Source of the DNA: Emergencia timonensis
GTDB lineage: Bacteria > Bacillota > Clostridia > Peptostreptococcales > Anaerovoracaceae
Assembly: GCF_900086585.1 (NCBI RefSeq)
Contig: NZ_FLKM01000008.1
Coordinates: 496,001 to 560,000 of the forward strand
Direction of reading: 5' to 3'
DNA length: 64,000 nucleotides
The stretch's first letter is position 1. Each line of letters opens with the position of its first letter. The notes under the pieces are model-generated. The model was not told the DNA's origin. It did no database searches and saw nothing but the letters and a program-made list of their open reading frames with translations. This document shows, piece after piece, positions 1-8,301 of the stretch. The position numbers and the translations under genes were made by a program.

Positions 1-1
1 C

Positions 2-496
2 AGAGCGATTTCCGGCGCATGTGGATTCTTTGGAAACTTTCAAAAACGCCTTGCCGCAGATATGAATATTCCGGTAGCAATCTCCAGCATGGTGCAGGTT
101 CCGTGGATTCGCACCCTTCTGAAGCCGGGCGAAAAAATCGGTATCATGACTGCCAATGCCATCGCCATGAGTGAACAGATCTTTGAAAGCTGCGGTATTG
201 ATAAGACAGATGATCTGGTCATAGCAGATCTTCGTCACGGCGAAAACTTCCATAACATTATGGAGGATCAGGGCAGCTTTGACAACACAGGGGTTCGCGA
301 TGACGTGGTAAATGCTGCGATGAAACTGGTAGAGGAAAACCCAGATGTCGGTGCGATTCTTCTCGAGTGCAGTGATATGCCGCCTTATGCCTGGGAGATT
401 CAGAAAGCGACAAAGCGTCCCGTCTTTGATTTCATCACATTGATCAACTGGATGGAAAATGCCTGTCAGCAGCGGCCATACGATGGCTGGATATAA
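2..496 (+). CDS. Aspartate/glutamate racemase family protein (5' end outside window)
   Basis: The reading frame is open from base 2, so only the C-terminal part is present and the start lies upstream of the window. The visible part opens with an ACGFFG stretch, which corresponds to the first catalytic-cysteine loop of the Asp/Glu/hydantoin racemase superfamily. A second cysteine sits in LLECSDMPPYA, the position of the second catalytic cysteine. These enzymes epimerise amino acids without a cofactor; the substrate cannot be told from sequence. The gene ends about 150 bp before an aspartate-dehydrogenase-like gene on the same strand, so an aspartate-related role is plausible but inferred. Confidence 0.75.
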   Translation, partial: RAISGACGFFGNFQKRLAADMNIPVAISSMVQVPWIRTLLKPGEKIGIMTANAIAMSEQIFESCGIDKTDDLVIADLRHGENFHNIMEDQGSFDNTGVRDDVVNAAMKLVEENPDVGAILLECSDMPPYAWEIQKATKRPVFDFITLINWMENACQQRPYDGWI

Positions 497-500
497 AAAA

Positions 501-631
501 CGCCCCAGCTTTAGCTGGCTAGGCGAAACGGACAGCGAAAGGAGCATTAGCGACTGGAGGAGTGAGCAACGCGAACGATGAAACATACTGAAATACGTCC
601 TTCGGACGATATTTCCTATGTTATAAAGAAA
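501..631 (+). repeat. Structured intergenic element A (hairpins, 3' module shared with 28.0 and 41.6 kb)
   Basis: Two hairpins are visible. The first is CCAGCT-TT-AGCTGG (505-518), enclosed by CGCC/GGCG. The second is long: AACATA (582-587) pairs with TATGTT (617-622), and inside it AAATACGTCC (591-600) pairs with GGACG-A-TATTT (604-614) around a TTC loop. The tail CTATGTTATAAAGAAA (616-631) recurs at 28019-28034, and the ATATTTCCTATG part recurs at 41622-41634. The tail runs directly into the ribosome binding site of the next gene. Whether it is a mobile repeat or a regulatory leader is undecided. Confidence 0.55.
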
Positions 632-644
632 AGGAGAATTGATT

Positions 645-1436
645 ATGGGAAAGAATAAATTTGCAATGATTGGTAATGGATTTTTGGCCAGCACGATCGC
701 AGACGCATACTGCAGAGGTGCGATGCCTGAGTATGAGCTGACAGCGGTCTTTGGCATCGGTGACGAAAGGTCGCAGCAGATTGCAGAAAAATGCAGCTGC
801 AAAGTGGCGCAGACAGTAGACGAACTCCTTGAGACAAAGCCGGATATTGTCGTAGAGGTAGCGTCCATAGAAGCCGTACAGGAATACGTGATTAAAGTAT
901 TGAAACACGGGATTCCGTTCGTAGCATTGTCCATCGGTGCGTTTGTTGATGCTGCATTCTATGAAAAAGCAAAGCAGACAGCCCTGGATCATAATACGAG
1001 AATTTATTTTTCATCAGGAGCCATCGGCGGATTTGACGTTATGCAGACCATCGCTTTGATCGGCGGAGCACAGGCGGAGCTGACTTTGACGAGAGAGGCA
1101 TCGACATACAGAGACACGCCTGTATTCAGTCAGGAGGTTCTGGACTCCGGCGAAAAAGGGCTGCTGTTTGAGGGCACTGCATCAGAGGCGATTCCCCTGC
1201 TGCCGAGAATGATCAACATCGGGGTTGCAACGTCTCTTGCCACCATCGGTCCGGACAAGACACGCATTAAAATCTACGGCGATCCCAATATGCCTAATGA
1301 TGATGATGTGTATATCAAAGTGGCTTCCGACCAGGCGTCGGCAGAAATGAAGATCTACTCAAAGTCATCAATCCTGGTAGGATGGAGCGTCGTATCGCTT
1401 CTGAACAATCTGGTATCGCCGGTATACTTCTATTAA
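645..1436 (+). CDS. L-aspartate dehydrogenase-like (DUF108) oxidoreductase
   Basis: The 263-residue protein has an N-terminal Rossmann nucleotide-binding segment (FAMIGNGFLAS) and the C-terminal aspartate dehydrogenase domain, with SSGAIGGFD typical of that fold. Family members interconvert L-aspartate and iminoaspartate/oxaloacetate with NAD(P). The ATG at 645 lies 8 bases after AAGGAG; a TTG at 639 is too close to it. No nadA or nadC gene is nearby, so a biosynthetic NadX role is not supported by context. An Asp/Glu racemase-family gene precedes it, suggesting amino-acid catabolism. A clear terminator follows at 1473-1519. The family call is firm; the substrate is inferred. Confidence 0.75.
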   Translation: MGKNKFAMIGNGFLASTIADAYCRGAMPEYELTAVFGIGDERSQQIAEKCSCKVAQTVDELLETKPDIVVEVASIEAVQEYVIKVLKHGIPFVALSIGAFVDAAFYEKAKQTALDHNTRIYFSSGAIGGFDVMQTIALIGGAQAELTLTREASTYRDTPVFSQEVLDSGEKGLLFEGTASEAIPLLPRMINIGVATSLATIGPDKTRIKIYGDPNMPNDDDVYIKVASDQASAEMKIYSKSSILVGWSVVSLLNNLVSPVYFY

Positions 1437-1472
1437 TTGATTGAGAATAGAGACCGGGCACTAATAAGCTGA

Positions 1473-1519
1473 AAAGTCCGCAGTATCCACGTTTGAGAGG
1501 GAAGGCTGCGGACTTTTTT
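1473..1519 (+). terminator. Rho-independent terminator after the aspartate dehydrogenase-like gene
   Basis: An 11-bp stem, AAAGTCCGCAG (1473-1483) with CTGCGGACTTT (1506-1516), runs into a T-tract. It separates the racemase/dehydrogenase pair from the LysR-glycyl radical enzyme group. Confidence 0.85.
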
Positions 1520-1703
1520 CTTATGAGCTGAAAATGCGGACTGGGCGAACAGCTCCTTGCCGACGACGTGATGGGGGTATGGCAGCCCGCAAATACCATA
1601 GTTTTAAAAAAAGTGTAGTACATTTTTCCTGGGGAATAAGATTGCAAGCTGCTCCAGTGCGAAGGCTGAAAAAAGTCAGCAAATGCCATATGCTATTTCA
1701 GCA

Positions 1704-1732
1704 TTGACAATAGATTCGGAGGCTTTTAAAAT
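1704..1732 (+). promoter_or_regulatory. Sigma-A type promoter of the LysR gene
   Basis: TTGACA at 1704-1709 and TAAAAT at 1727-1732 are separated by exactly 17 bases, followed by a roughly 50-base leader to the LysR start. Between the upstream terminator and this promoter (1520-1703) I see no gene or clear structure. Confidence 0.7.
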
Positions 1733-1787
1733 GAGCATAGTGGAACTTATCTCTTAACGCCAGGAAATGAGACGAAAGGGCAAGAAA

Positions 1788-2660
1788 ATGGACTTAAAGA
1801 AATACGAGGTACTGCTGAAAGTAGTAGACCGGGGCAACATCAACAATGTAAGCTACGATTTGGGCTACACCCATTCTGGCATATCGAAAATGCTCAACAG
1901 CATGGAAACAGAGCTGGGCTTTCAGATCGTCAAAAGAAACAACAAAGGCATCACTCTCACGCCGGAAGGCGAGAAACTGATGCCGATCATTCGCAATATT
2001 GTAAAAGAGAACGAGAAGCTGGAAGAGGAGATTTCTTTAATCAACGGCCTTGAGAAGGGTACGGTGCGAATCGGCTGCTTTCCAACGACGGCCTTTGTAC
2101 TGATACCTGGCCTGCTGAGAAAATTCTATGATAAGTATCCGCGCATTCAGATCGAGGTTCTCGAAGAGCACAGCCTCGAGCAGCTTGAGCAGTGGCTCAA
2201 TCGCGGCATCATCGATATCGGTATTTTCAGCCGGCAGCCTCACCATCACTTTGAATGGCTGAAAGAAATAGACGACGAATATGTCGCCCTTCTCCCGTCA
2301 GGCCATCCGCTGTGCAGCCGCGAGGTAGTTCCTGTAAAAGAATTGTTCAAAGAAAGAGTTTTGCTGTTCAAGTCCCACAAAGGCCTGGATCAGGACATCG
2401 TTCAGATCATGAAGTATGTGGATGTAAAAGAATATGAAGGTTATACCTCCAATTCGGATTTCACGGTCATTCGCATGGTGGAGCAAAACGGCTTTGTTGC
2501 CATCATGCCGAAACTGATTGCAAAATACGCCGTATCCCTCTTTGATGTGGAATACAGACCCATCGACGTGGATATGAACCGGAAGATCGGTTTTGCCGTC
2601 AAATCAAAAGCAGATATCTCCCCGTCACTCAAACGATTCCTCAGCTGCATCAAAGACTGA
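1788..2660 (+). CDS. LysR-family transcriptional regulator
   Basis: The 290-residue protein has an N-terminal winged helix-turn-helix (about residues 1-60) of LysR type. The remainder is a LysR substrate-binding domain that starts around the segment KGTVRIGCFP. The ATG at 1788 is chosen because AAAGGG lies 7 bases upstream; the in-frame ATG at 1767 has no properly spaced ribosome binding site. It is immediately upstream of, and codirectional with, the glycyl radical enzyme gene, so it is the likely regulator of that operon, responding to a small-molecule inducer. A perfect inverted repeat at 2731-2763 lies between them. The inducer is unknown. Confidence 0.85.
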   Translation: MDLKKYEVLLKVVDRGNINNVSYDLGYTHSGISKMLNSMETELGFQIVKRNNKGITLTPEGEKLMPIIRNIVKENEKLEEEISLINGLEKGTVRIGCFPTTAFVLIPGLLRKFYDKYPRIQIEVLEEHSLEQLEQWLNRGIIDIGIFSRQPHHHFEWLKEIDDEYVALLPSGHPLCSREVVPVKELFKERVLLFKSHKGLDQDIVQIMKYVDVKEYEGYTSNSDFTVIRMVEQNGFVAIMPKLIAKYAVSLFDVEYRPIDVDMNRKIGFAVKSKADISPSLKRFLSCIKD

Positions 2661-2730
2661 CAGCGCAGGGCTTCGTACGGATTGTCAACGTGATATTGAC
2701 GTTTGTCCGCTACCATTATGACTGGTTTTC

Positions 2731-2768
2731 AAGTATGATTTATGTAAGATATAAATCATACTTTTTTT
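2731..2768 (+). terminator. Perfect 13-bp inverted repeat plus T-tract between lysR and the glycyl radical enzyme gene
   Basis: AAGTATGATTTAT (2731-2743) and ATAAATCATACTT (2751-2763) are exact inverted copies around a 7-base loop, followed by a run of T. By form this is an intrinsic terminator for lysR. It leaves only 20 bases before the next start codon, so the downstream gene must be expressed either by read-through, or from a promoter upstream of the hairpin with the hairpin acting as an attenuator. It could also be a LysR operator. Confidence 0.75.
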
Positions 2769-2788
2769 GATAGAAAGAGGAGCGGAAA

Positions 2789-5164
2789 ATGAACAAAGAT
2801 AGAATTGATATGATGAACGAACGTCTCAAAGATTCAAAGCCACAGCTTGATGTAGAAAGAGCAAAGCTGGTGACAGAGGCCTATGAGATTTATGCTGACT
2901 GCACACCGGTGCTTCGCAGGGCGCACGCATTTGCATACATACTGGACAACATGGAACCGAACATGCAGGAGGGAGAACTCCTCGTCGGAAGTCAGACAAA
3001 GAGAGTCAGAGGTGTACCAGTATTCCCTGAATTCGGCGCCAAGTGGGTCATCGACGAAATCGACATGTTCCCTACTCGCGGTACAGACCCTATCGTCGTA
3101 ACACCAGAGACAAAGGCAGAAATCCTGCCGATTCTGGAAAGCTGGGGAGACAACACTTTTGACATGCAGTCAACAGCAGTGCTCGATCCATACGTATTGA
3201 AAGCACAGGAATGCGGCGTATTGTCCGTAGGCGCGAGAACGACCGGTATGGGACACATCTCACCGGATTATCCGAGAATCCTGCCGATGGGACTTCGCGG
3301 CGTCATCAATCAGGCAAAAGAGATGATTGAAAAGACACCGGTTTTGACGCCGGAAGACATGAGAAAAGTGGATTTCTGGAATGCCAACATCATCTCCTGC
3401 GAAGCAGTGATCCGTTTTGCCCACAAGTTCTCAGACCATGCGGCAAAGCTGGCTGAGGCGGAGACAGATGCACAGCGCAAGAAGGAATTGCTGAAGATTG
3501 CAGACGTGTGCTCCAATGTACCTGAAAATGAACCGAGAGACTTCTGGGAAGCACTGCAGTTCGTATGGTTCTTACAGCTGACGATTCAGATTGAAGACAA
3601 CGGACATTCCATCGCAGTGGGCAGACTTGACCAGAACTTATATAAATACTACAAGAAATCAGTTGTCGATGGCGATATGCCTGCTGAAGATGCAGAAGAA
3701 TTGCTGGCGGCATTATACATCAAATGTACAGAGATTCTGAAGCTGAGAGACGCTTTTGACTCTCTCGGATTTGCAGCTTATCCGATGTGGCAGCAGATGG
3801 CAATCGGCGGCCTTGGCAGAGACGGCAAAGATGCGACCAACGAACTGACTTATTCCGTATTCAAGGCATGGGATCTGGTGCAGACCGTACAGCCTACCAT
3901 GGCCTTACGTGTCAACGACAACACACCGGATGAATTGATGGACGTTGCCCTTGCAATGGTACAGAAAGGTTATGCAATTCCGGCCTTCTATAACGATAAC
4001 CTGGTCGGAAACCTGCTCAAGAACAAAGGCGCAACCGAAGAAGATTCCAGAGATTGGACGGTTCACGGCTGTGTAGAACCTTATGTTATGGGTAAATCCG
4101 ACGGTCGTCCAAACGTAGGCTATGTCAATGCAGCAAAATGTATTGAGTTGGTTATGAACAACGGCTGGGACCCGGTGGCGAAATGCGAAATGGGCCTCAA
4201 GACCGGTGATCCAAATACATTCACCAGCATCAAAGACTTTGAAGAAGCCCTGCACAAGCAGATCGTACACTTTGTCAAAATCATGTGCGAAGCTTACACA
4301 AAGGTCTGCGCAATGCACGCAGTCTATGTACCAAAGGGATATGCATCTGCTTTGGTAACTGATTGCATCGCAAGAGGAAAATCCCTGGAAGAGGGCGGCG
4401 CCCTTTATAACAGCTCTGGGGTCTTCCTCGTCGCCATGGCAAATGGAGCTGACTGTCTGGAAGCTATCGATTATGTAGTATTCCAGGAAAAGATGATGAA
4501 AGCCGGCGAGTTTAACGAAGTTCTGCAGAATAACTTTGAAGGAAACGAAAGACTGCGCAACATCATTCTCAACAAGATTGACAAATATGGTAATGACAGA
4601 GACAGAGTTGACGGATATGCAAATCGCATGATTCGCGCATATAACGAAGAGATGGTGAAATACCGCGACAGCCGTGGAGGCACTTATGAGAACTGCATCC
4701 TGTCCACATCTTTCAACGTGCTGCAGGGTAAGACCATCGGCGCTACACCAGATGGAAGACTGGCAAGCGAACCTGTTTCCGACAACGCTTCCCCAATGGT
4801 GGGACGCGATGTAACAAGCCCGACTGCAACCATCAAATCTGTCGCATCCATCGACCAGAGCGACTGCAACAACGGCGCACTGTTCAACATCAAATTCGAT
4901 CCGAACATCGTACAGGGTGAAGAGGGCAAACAGATTCTGAAGAATGTCATCAAGTCCTATTTTGATATGAACGGTGAACACATTCAGATCAACGTCGTAG
5001 ATGCAGGAACTCTTGAGGCTGCACAGGAAAATCCGCAGGATTACAAGAACCTCCTCGTCAGAGTAGCTGGCTACTCCGCATACTTTATCGAGCTGGACAG
5101 AGATGTACAGAATAATATCATCGGCAGAACTGCTCACAAAAACGTAGGCGGATGCTGCTGCTAA
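2789..5164 (+). CDS. Glycyl radical enzyme, dehydratase/lyase class, substrate unassigned
   Basis: The 791-residue protein is full length for the pyruvate formate-lyase-like superfamily. The thiyl-radical loop HGCVEP puts the catalytic Cys at residue 428 and Glu at 430, and the glycyl radical loop RVAGYSAYF puts the radical Gly at 761. The GCVEP form marks the C-O/C-N/C-S lyase and dehydratase branch (glycerol, propanediol, choline, hydroxyproline, isethionate) and not formate-lyase itself. GHISPDY and NGHSI correspond to the active-site His and Ser of glycerol dehydratase as I remember it. The Asp expected about 14 residues after the Cys appears to be Asn here. The protein ends in three consecutive cysteines. 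A strong GAGGAG site precedes ATG 2789. Its activase follows 16 bp downstream. Confidence 0.9.
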   Translation: MNKDRIDMMNERLKDSKPQLDVERAKLVTEAYEIYADCTPVLRRAHAFAYILDNMEPNMQEGELLVGSQTKRVRGVPVFPEFGAKWVIDEIDMFPTRGTDPIVVTPETKAEILPILESWGDNTFDMQSTAVLDPYVLKAQECGVLSVGARTTGMGHISPDYPRILPMGLRGVINQAKEMIEKTPVLTPEDMRKVDFWNANIISCEAVIRFAHKFSDHAAKLAEAETDAQRKKELLKIADVCSNVPENEPRDFWEALQFVWFLQLTIQIEDNGHSIAVGRLDQNLYKYYKKSVVDGDMPAEDAEELLAALYIKCTEILKLRDAFDSLGFAAYPMWQQMAIGGLGRDGKDATNELTYSVFKAWDLVQTVQPTMALRVNDNTPDELMDVALAMVQKGYAIPAFYNDNLVGNLLKNKGATEEDSRDWTVHGCVEPYVMGKSDGRPNVGYVNAAKCIELVMNNGWDPVAKCEMGLKTGDPNTFTSIKDFEEALHKQIVHFVKIMCEAYTKVCAMHAVYVPKGYASALVTDCIARGKSLEEGGALYNSSGVFLVAMANGADCLEAIDYVVFQEKMMKAGEFNEVLQNNFEGNERLRNIILNKIDKYGNDRDRVDGYANRMIRAYNEEMVKYRDSRGGTYENCILSTSFNVLQGKTIGATPDGRLASEPVSDNASPMVGRDVTSPTATIKSVASIDQSDCNNGALFNIKFDPNIVQGEEGKQILKNVIKSYFDMNGEHIQINVVDAGTLEAAQENPQDYKNLLVRVAGYSAYFIELDRDVQNNIIGRTAHKNVGGCCC

Positions 5165-5180
5165 GAATGGTGAGTATTTA

Positions 5181-6101
5181 ATGAAAAAAGGAACGATTTT
5201 TAATATACAGAAAATGTCCATCCACGACGGTCCGGGCATCCGGACGACGGTGTTCTTTAAAGGATGCCCCTTGAACTGCCTCTGGTGTTCCAACCCGGAA
5301 AGCCAGAAGGTGGAAAAAGAAGTGGCTTGTTTTCAAAGCAGATGTGTAACATGTGGGTATTGTGCCAAAGGTTGTCCGAAAGGGCTGATCGAGGCACAGC
5401 CTCCTTTTGAAATCACAAATCGCGAGGAATGCGATCTGTGCGAGATCTGCGTGAAAGAATGCTGCACCAATGCAAAAAAGGTGGTAGGTGAAGACTACAC
5501 TGTGGATGAGCTGCTGAAAGAAATCCTCAAAGATAAATCCTTCTACGACTCATCTGGCGGCGGCGTCACCTTTTCGGGCGGCGAGCCGCTGATGCAGTCA
5601 GCTTTTCTGCAGGAGATTTTGACCGCCTGCAGGGAAAACGGTGTACATACAGCCATAGAAACCACAGGAATGACAGATACCGAAACGCTGCTGGAAACTG
5701 CTGAACTGCTGGATCTGGTCTTCTACGATGTGAAACACATGGACGACGAAACCCACAGAGACATTACAGGCGCTTCCAACGAAAAGATTCTGTCAAATCT
5801 GGCGGCGCTGGCGAAGGTGCACCACAACATCGTAGTGAGAATACCGGTGATTCCGGGCATCAATGACAGCGTAGAGAATCTGCAAAAGACAGCGGAATAT
5901 GCTGCATCTCTCGAGATCCCGACCATTGAGCTTTTGCCGTATCACAACCTGGGCGAGGTCAAATACGGTCAGTTGGGACGGGAGTATGCCCTGACTGACA
6001 CGGAGAAACCGACGGAGACACGCATGAAGAACTTGGCGGATGCTATGAGAGAGACGATCGGCCATAGAAATACAGAAATCACCATTATGAAATCCATGTA
6101 A
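5181..6101 (+). CDS. Glycyl radical enzyme activating protein (radical SAM)
   Basis: The 306-residue protein carries the activase-type cluster motif Cys-x3-Cys-x2-Cys at residues 29, 33 and 36, following HDGPGIRTTVFFKGCP. An inserted ferredoxin-like region has two further cysteine clusters (CVTCGYCAKGC and CDLCEICVKEC), as in the dehydratase-type activases that carry extra 4Fe-4S clusters. GGVTFSGGEPL is the family SAM-binding segment. It uses S-adenosylmethionine to install the glycyl radical on the preceding enzyme. It is 16 bp from that gene and clearly cotranscribed. The clustering does not reveal the substrate. Confidence 0.92.
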   Translation: MKKGTIFNIQKMSIHDGPGIRTTVFFKGCPLNCLWCSNPESQKVEKEVACFQSRCVTCGYCAKGCPKGLIEAQPPFEITNREECDLCEICVKECCTNAKKVVGEDYTVDELLKEILKDKSFYDSSGGGVTFSGGEPLMQSAFLQEILTACRENGVHTAIETTGMTDTETLLETAELLDLVFYDVKHMDDETHRDITGASNEKILSNLAALAKVHHNIVVRIPVIPGINDSVENLQKTAEYAASLEIPTIELLPYHNLGEVKYGQLGREYALTDTEKPTETRMKNLADAMRETIGHRNTEITIMKSM

Positions 6102-6113
6102 GGAGATGTGTTT

Positions 6114-6923
6114 ATGGAATACGGATCAATCGGCCAAAATATGACCTACAGCTATTCAAAGATCATTCACGAGGCGCTGGGCGCATACCCTTATGAACTG
6201 CGCTCCCTGGAAGCGGAAGAACTGAATGCACTTCTTGAGAGCAGGGATTTTAAAGGCTTGTCGGTCACAATACCGTACAAGAAAACAGTGATCCCCTACT
6301 GTGACCATCTCTCGCAGCTGGCCGCAGAAATCGGCGCGGTCAATTGCCTCTATTTTGATGAAGACCATGAACTCCATGGAACCAATACAGATTATACAGG
6401 ATTTCTATATGCCATCGATACGGCGGGGATTTCTGTCCGCGGCAGGAAGGTGGTCATTCTGGGAAATGGCGCCACCTGCCAGACGATTAAGAAAGCGGTG
6501 ACGGACAGAGGGGCGTCCGAGCTTGTTGTCGCATCGCGTAAAGTGGAGACATCCTTCGAAACCTCTGCAGGCAGCAGTACCTGCCTCATGGTGAACTACG
6601 AAGGGCTTTGCGATCACGCTGACGCTGAAATCATCATCAACGCAACTCCGGTGGGTATGTACCCGAGTGTTTCTGATTGCCTGATTGATCTGAAGGCCTT
6701 CCCTTGCTGCAAAGGTGTATTCGACGTGATATATAACCCATATTATACGGCTCTCATTAAGCAGGCAGTTGACCTTGATATTCCTTTTGCCAGCGGTCTT
6801 TCCATGCTGGTGGCGCAGGCCACAGCCGCCGCAGGTTATTTTACAGGAAAAGGAAGTTTCTACGAAAAAGAAAATGAGCGAATCATCTCTATGTTGAAAA
6901 GGGAGTTTGTTCAAAATAATTAA
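6114..6923 (+). CDS. aroE: Shikimate dehydrogenase-like protein (AroE family)
   Basis: The 269-residue protein keeps the AroE signatures in order: an SYS pair near residue 15 (shikimate carboxylate contact), SVTIPYK with the catalytic Lys, GAVNCL, GTNTDYTGF with the catalytic Asp, the nucleotide loop GNGATC, NATPVGM and a C-terminal GLSMLVAQA. The ATG at 6114 follows AAGGAG by 8 bases; a GTG at 6108 is too close. It begins 12 bp after the activase gene, so it belongs to the glycyl radical enzyme operon and not to an aromatic biosynthesis operon. It may serve a catabolic NAD(P)-dependent step on a cyclic polyol acid or relative. That role is inferred from position only. Confidence 0.8.
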   Translation: MEYGSIGQNMTYSYSKIIHEALGAYPYELRSLEAEELNALLESRDFKGLSVTIPYKKTVIPYCDHLSQLAAEIGAVNCLYFDEDHELHGTNTDYTGFLYAIDTAGISVRGRKVVILGNGATCQTIKKAVTDRGASELVVASRKVETSFETSAGSSTCLMVNYEGLCDHADAEIIINATPVGMYPSVSDCLIDLKAFPCCKGVFDVIYNPYYTALIKQAVDLDIPFASGLSMLVAQATAAAGYFTGKGSFYEKENERIISMLKREFVQNN

Positions 6924-6974
6924 TGTAGTGATCAGAGGATTCCAGCCAAATCTTCTGTGTACTAATAGTCAAAA

Positions 6975-7013
6975 GCGCGGCAGTTGCTCTCCATCTGCCG
7001 CGCTATTTCTTTA
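6975..7013. terminator. Terminator between the aroE-like gene and the agrC-like gene
   Basis: GCGCGGCAG (6975-6983) and CTGCCGCGC (6995-7003) form a 9-bp GC-rich stem followed by TATTTCTTT. It lies between convergent genes and probably serves mainly the plus strand. Confidence 0.75.
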
Positions 7014-7017
7014 TATC

Positions 7018-8301
7018 TTATTTTTGAGACTTTTGACTGAGCAGGTAGAGTATCACTTCTACATTAAATATACCTTTATCGAAAGAGATGTCCAACGTTC
7101 CTTTATACTTTCGCACCACAGACCGCACGTTTTTTAGTCCAATGCCGTGACACTCTTTGTCTGCTTTTGTAGTATTGAGAGATTTTTCCAGCTTGCCAAT
7201 ATAAGAATTTTTTAACTGTATTACCAAACGCCCCTTATCATAACTGATGAGCAGAGAAAGTTCTTTCTGACCGCAGGGTACCTTTTCGAGGGCTTCCAGG
7301 GCGTTATCGATCAGATTGCCGAGAATGATGATCAAATCAAAATCATGAATAGGTATGTCAGACGAAATATGCGGCTGATAAGTTATTCTAATATCTTCTT
7401 CGCTCAAAGGCCCTAGTTTATAATTGATCAAGCTGTCCAGAGCGAGTAACCCGGTATTGGAAATACTTTGGTTATCCTGTAATTGTCGCGTCAAGGATTG
7501 GGCATATTGGCTCAACCCCTCTTTGTTTCTTTCATCTGCCAATGCATCCAGGGCAGCTAAATGATTCTTCAGGTCATGCCTTAGGGCACAAGTTGCTTCT
7601 TCGGAATCCTTCATGATTAAAAGTTGTTGCTTGTAAGATCTATTCTGTTGCAGCATCATATAGTTTTCAATCTCCAGCCTGGCAAGACGAGAGATCTGAT
7701 CATAGGTGTAGAACCAAAGAATATTGATTCCTAATATGATGATGGAGTCTATGATGACCTGATTCGGTTTTGTATGATCGGTTAAGTTGTTTAGGATTAA
7801 AGTCAGGCTGCCAAGAGGTATCAGGATAATCGAAATCCAATAAGAAGGCGCTATTTTGGCACCATTCTTTAGATTGACAAAGTTCTCCAGCAGAAGGACG
7901 ATAAAGAAAGTTAAAATGGTGATACCTGTAATACCAACGACAGAGTCATAATTAGTTACAGTGCCTAAATTGTGAATATAATAGCCAGAGGCATAGTTGA
8001 CGGTGAGTTCAACACAGGTCATTATGATATAGGCTAACATGGTGCAAGCACAACGTTTTACCAAGGTAGAAGTATATAGAAAAGTTAGAAAAAAATATGA
8101 GCCTGCACTCAACAGCAAATATACTAGTGGTGGTGTATTAAAGAAAACAGTAATGCTGATAATTACTGCATAAAGGCTATAGGCAGTGAGTTCAATTGAT
8201 TTCGCTGTCCTCTTATCGGCATAAAAAATTCTGAACATACGGTAGAGCACATAAGCATAGAAAAAATTATTGATGATGTAGGCTGTCGTGTATGCATTCA
8301 T
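7018..8301 (-). CDS. AgrC-like sensor histidine kinase (GHKL type)
   Basis: The 427-residue protein has about six hydrophobic segments in the first 200 residues, then a cytoplasmic kinase region. The phosphoacceptor is His242 in RHDLKNH, typical of peptide-pheromone kinases. It is followed by an ATP-binding N-box (NLIDNALEAL) and a G-box (GIGLKNV). It overlaps the response regulator gene by 4 bp. With the divergent agrD and agrB genes it forms a complete peptide quorum-sensing locus, so its ligand should be the processed AgrD thiolactone or lactone acting at the cell surface. The signal range and output genes are unknown. Confidence 0.88.
   Translation of the reverse strand: MNAYTTAYIINNFFYAYVLYRMFRIFYADKRTAKSIELTAYSLYAVIISITVFFNTPPLVYLLLSAGSYFFLTFLYTSTLVKRCACTMLAYIIMTCVELTVNYASGYYIHNLGTVTNYDSVVGITGITILTFFIVLLLENFVNLKNGAKIAPSYWISIILIPLGSLTLILNNLTDHTKPNQVIIDSIIILGINILWFYTYDQISRLARLEIENYMMLQQNRSYKQQLLIMKDSEEATCALRHDLKNHLAALDALADERNKEGLSQYAQSLTRQLQDNQSISNTGLLALDSLINYKLGPLSEEDIRITYQPHISSDIPIHDFDLIIILGNLIDNALEALEKVPCGQKELSLLISYDKGRLVIQLKNSYIGKLEKSLNTTKADKECHGIGLKNVRSVVRKYKGTLDISFDKGIFNVEVILYLLSQKSQK

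Noticed and set aside
3905..3958. Frameshift or truncation in the glycyl radical enzyme
   Set aside because: The 791-codon frame runs continuously through both catalytic loops and ends normally.
3905..5293. A 462-codon open frame on the minus strand over the glycyl radical enzyme gene
   Set aside because: It lies entirely antisense to a strongly supported gene, has no ribosome binding site or recognisable domain, and reflects codon bias of the real gene.
6114..6923. Housekeeping aroE of the shikimate pathway
   Set aside because: No other aromatic biosynthesis gene is in the window and the gene is tightly linked to the glycyl radical enzyme operon, so I keep only the family name.
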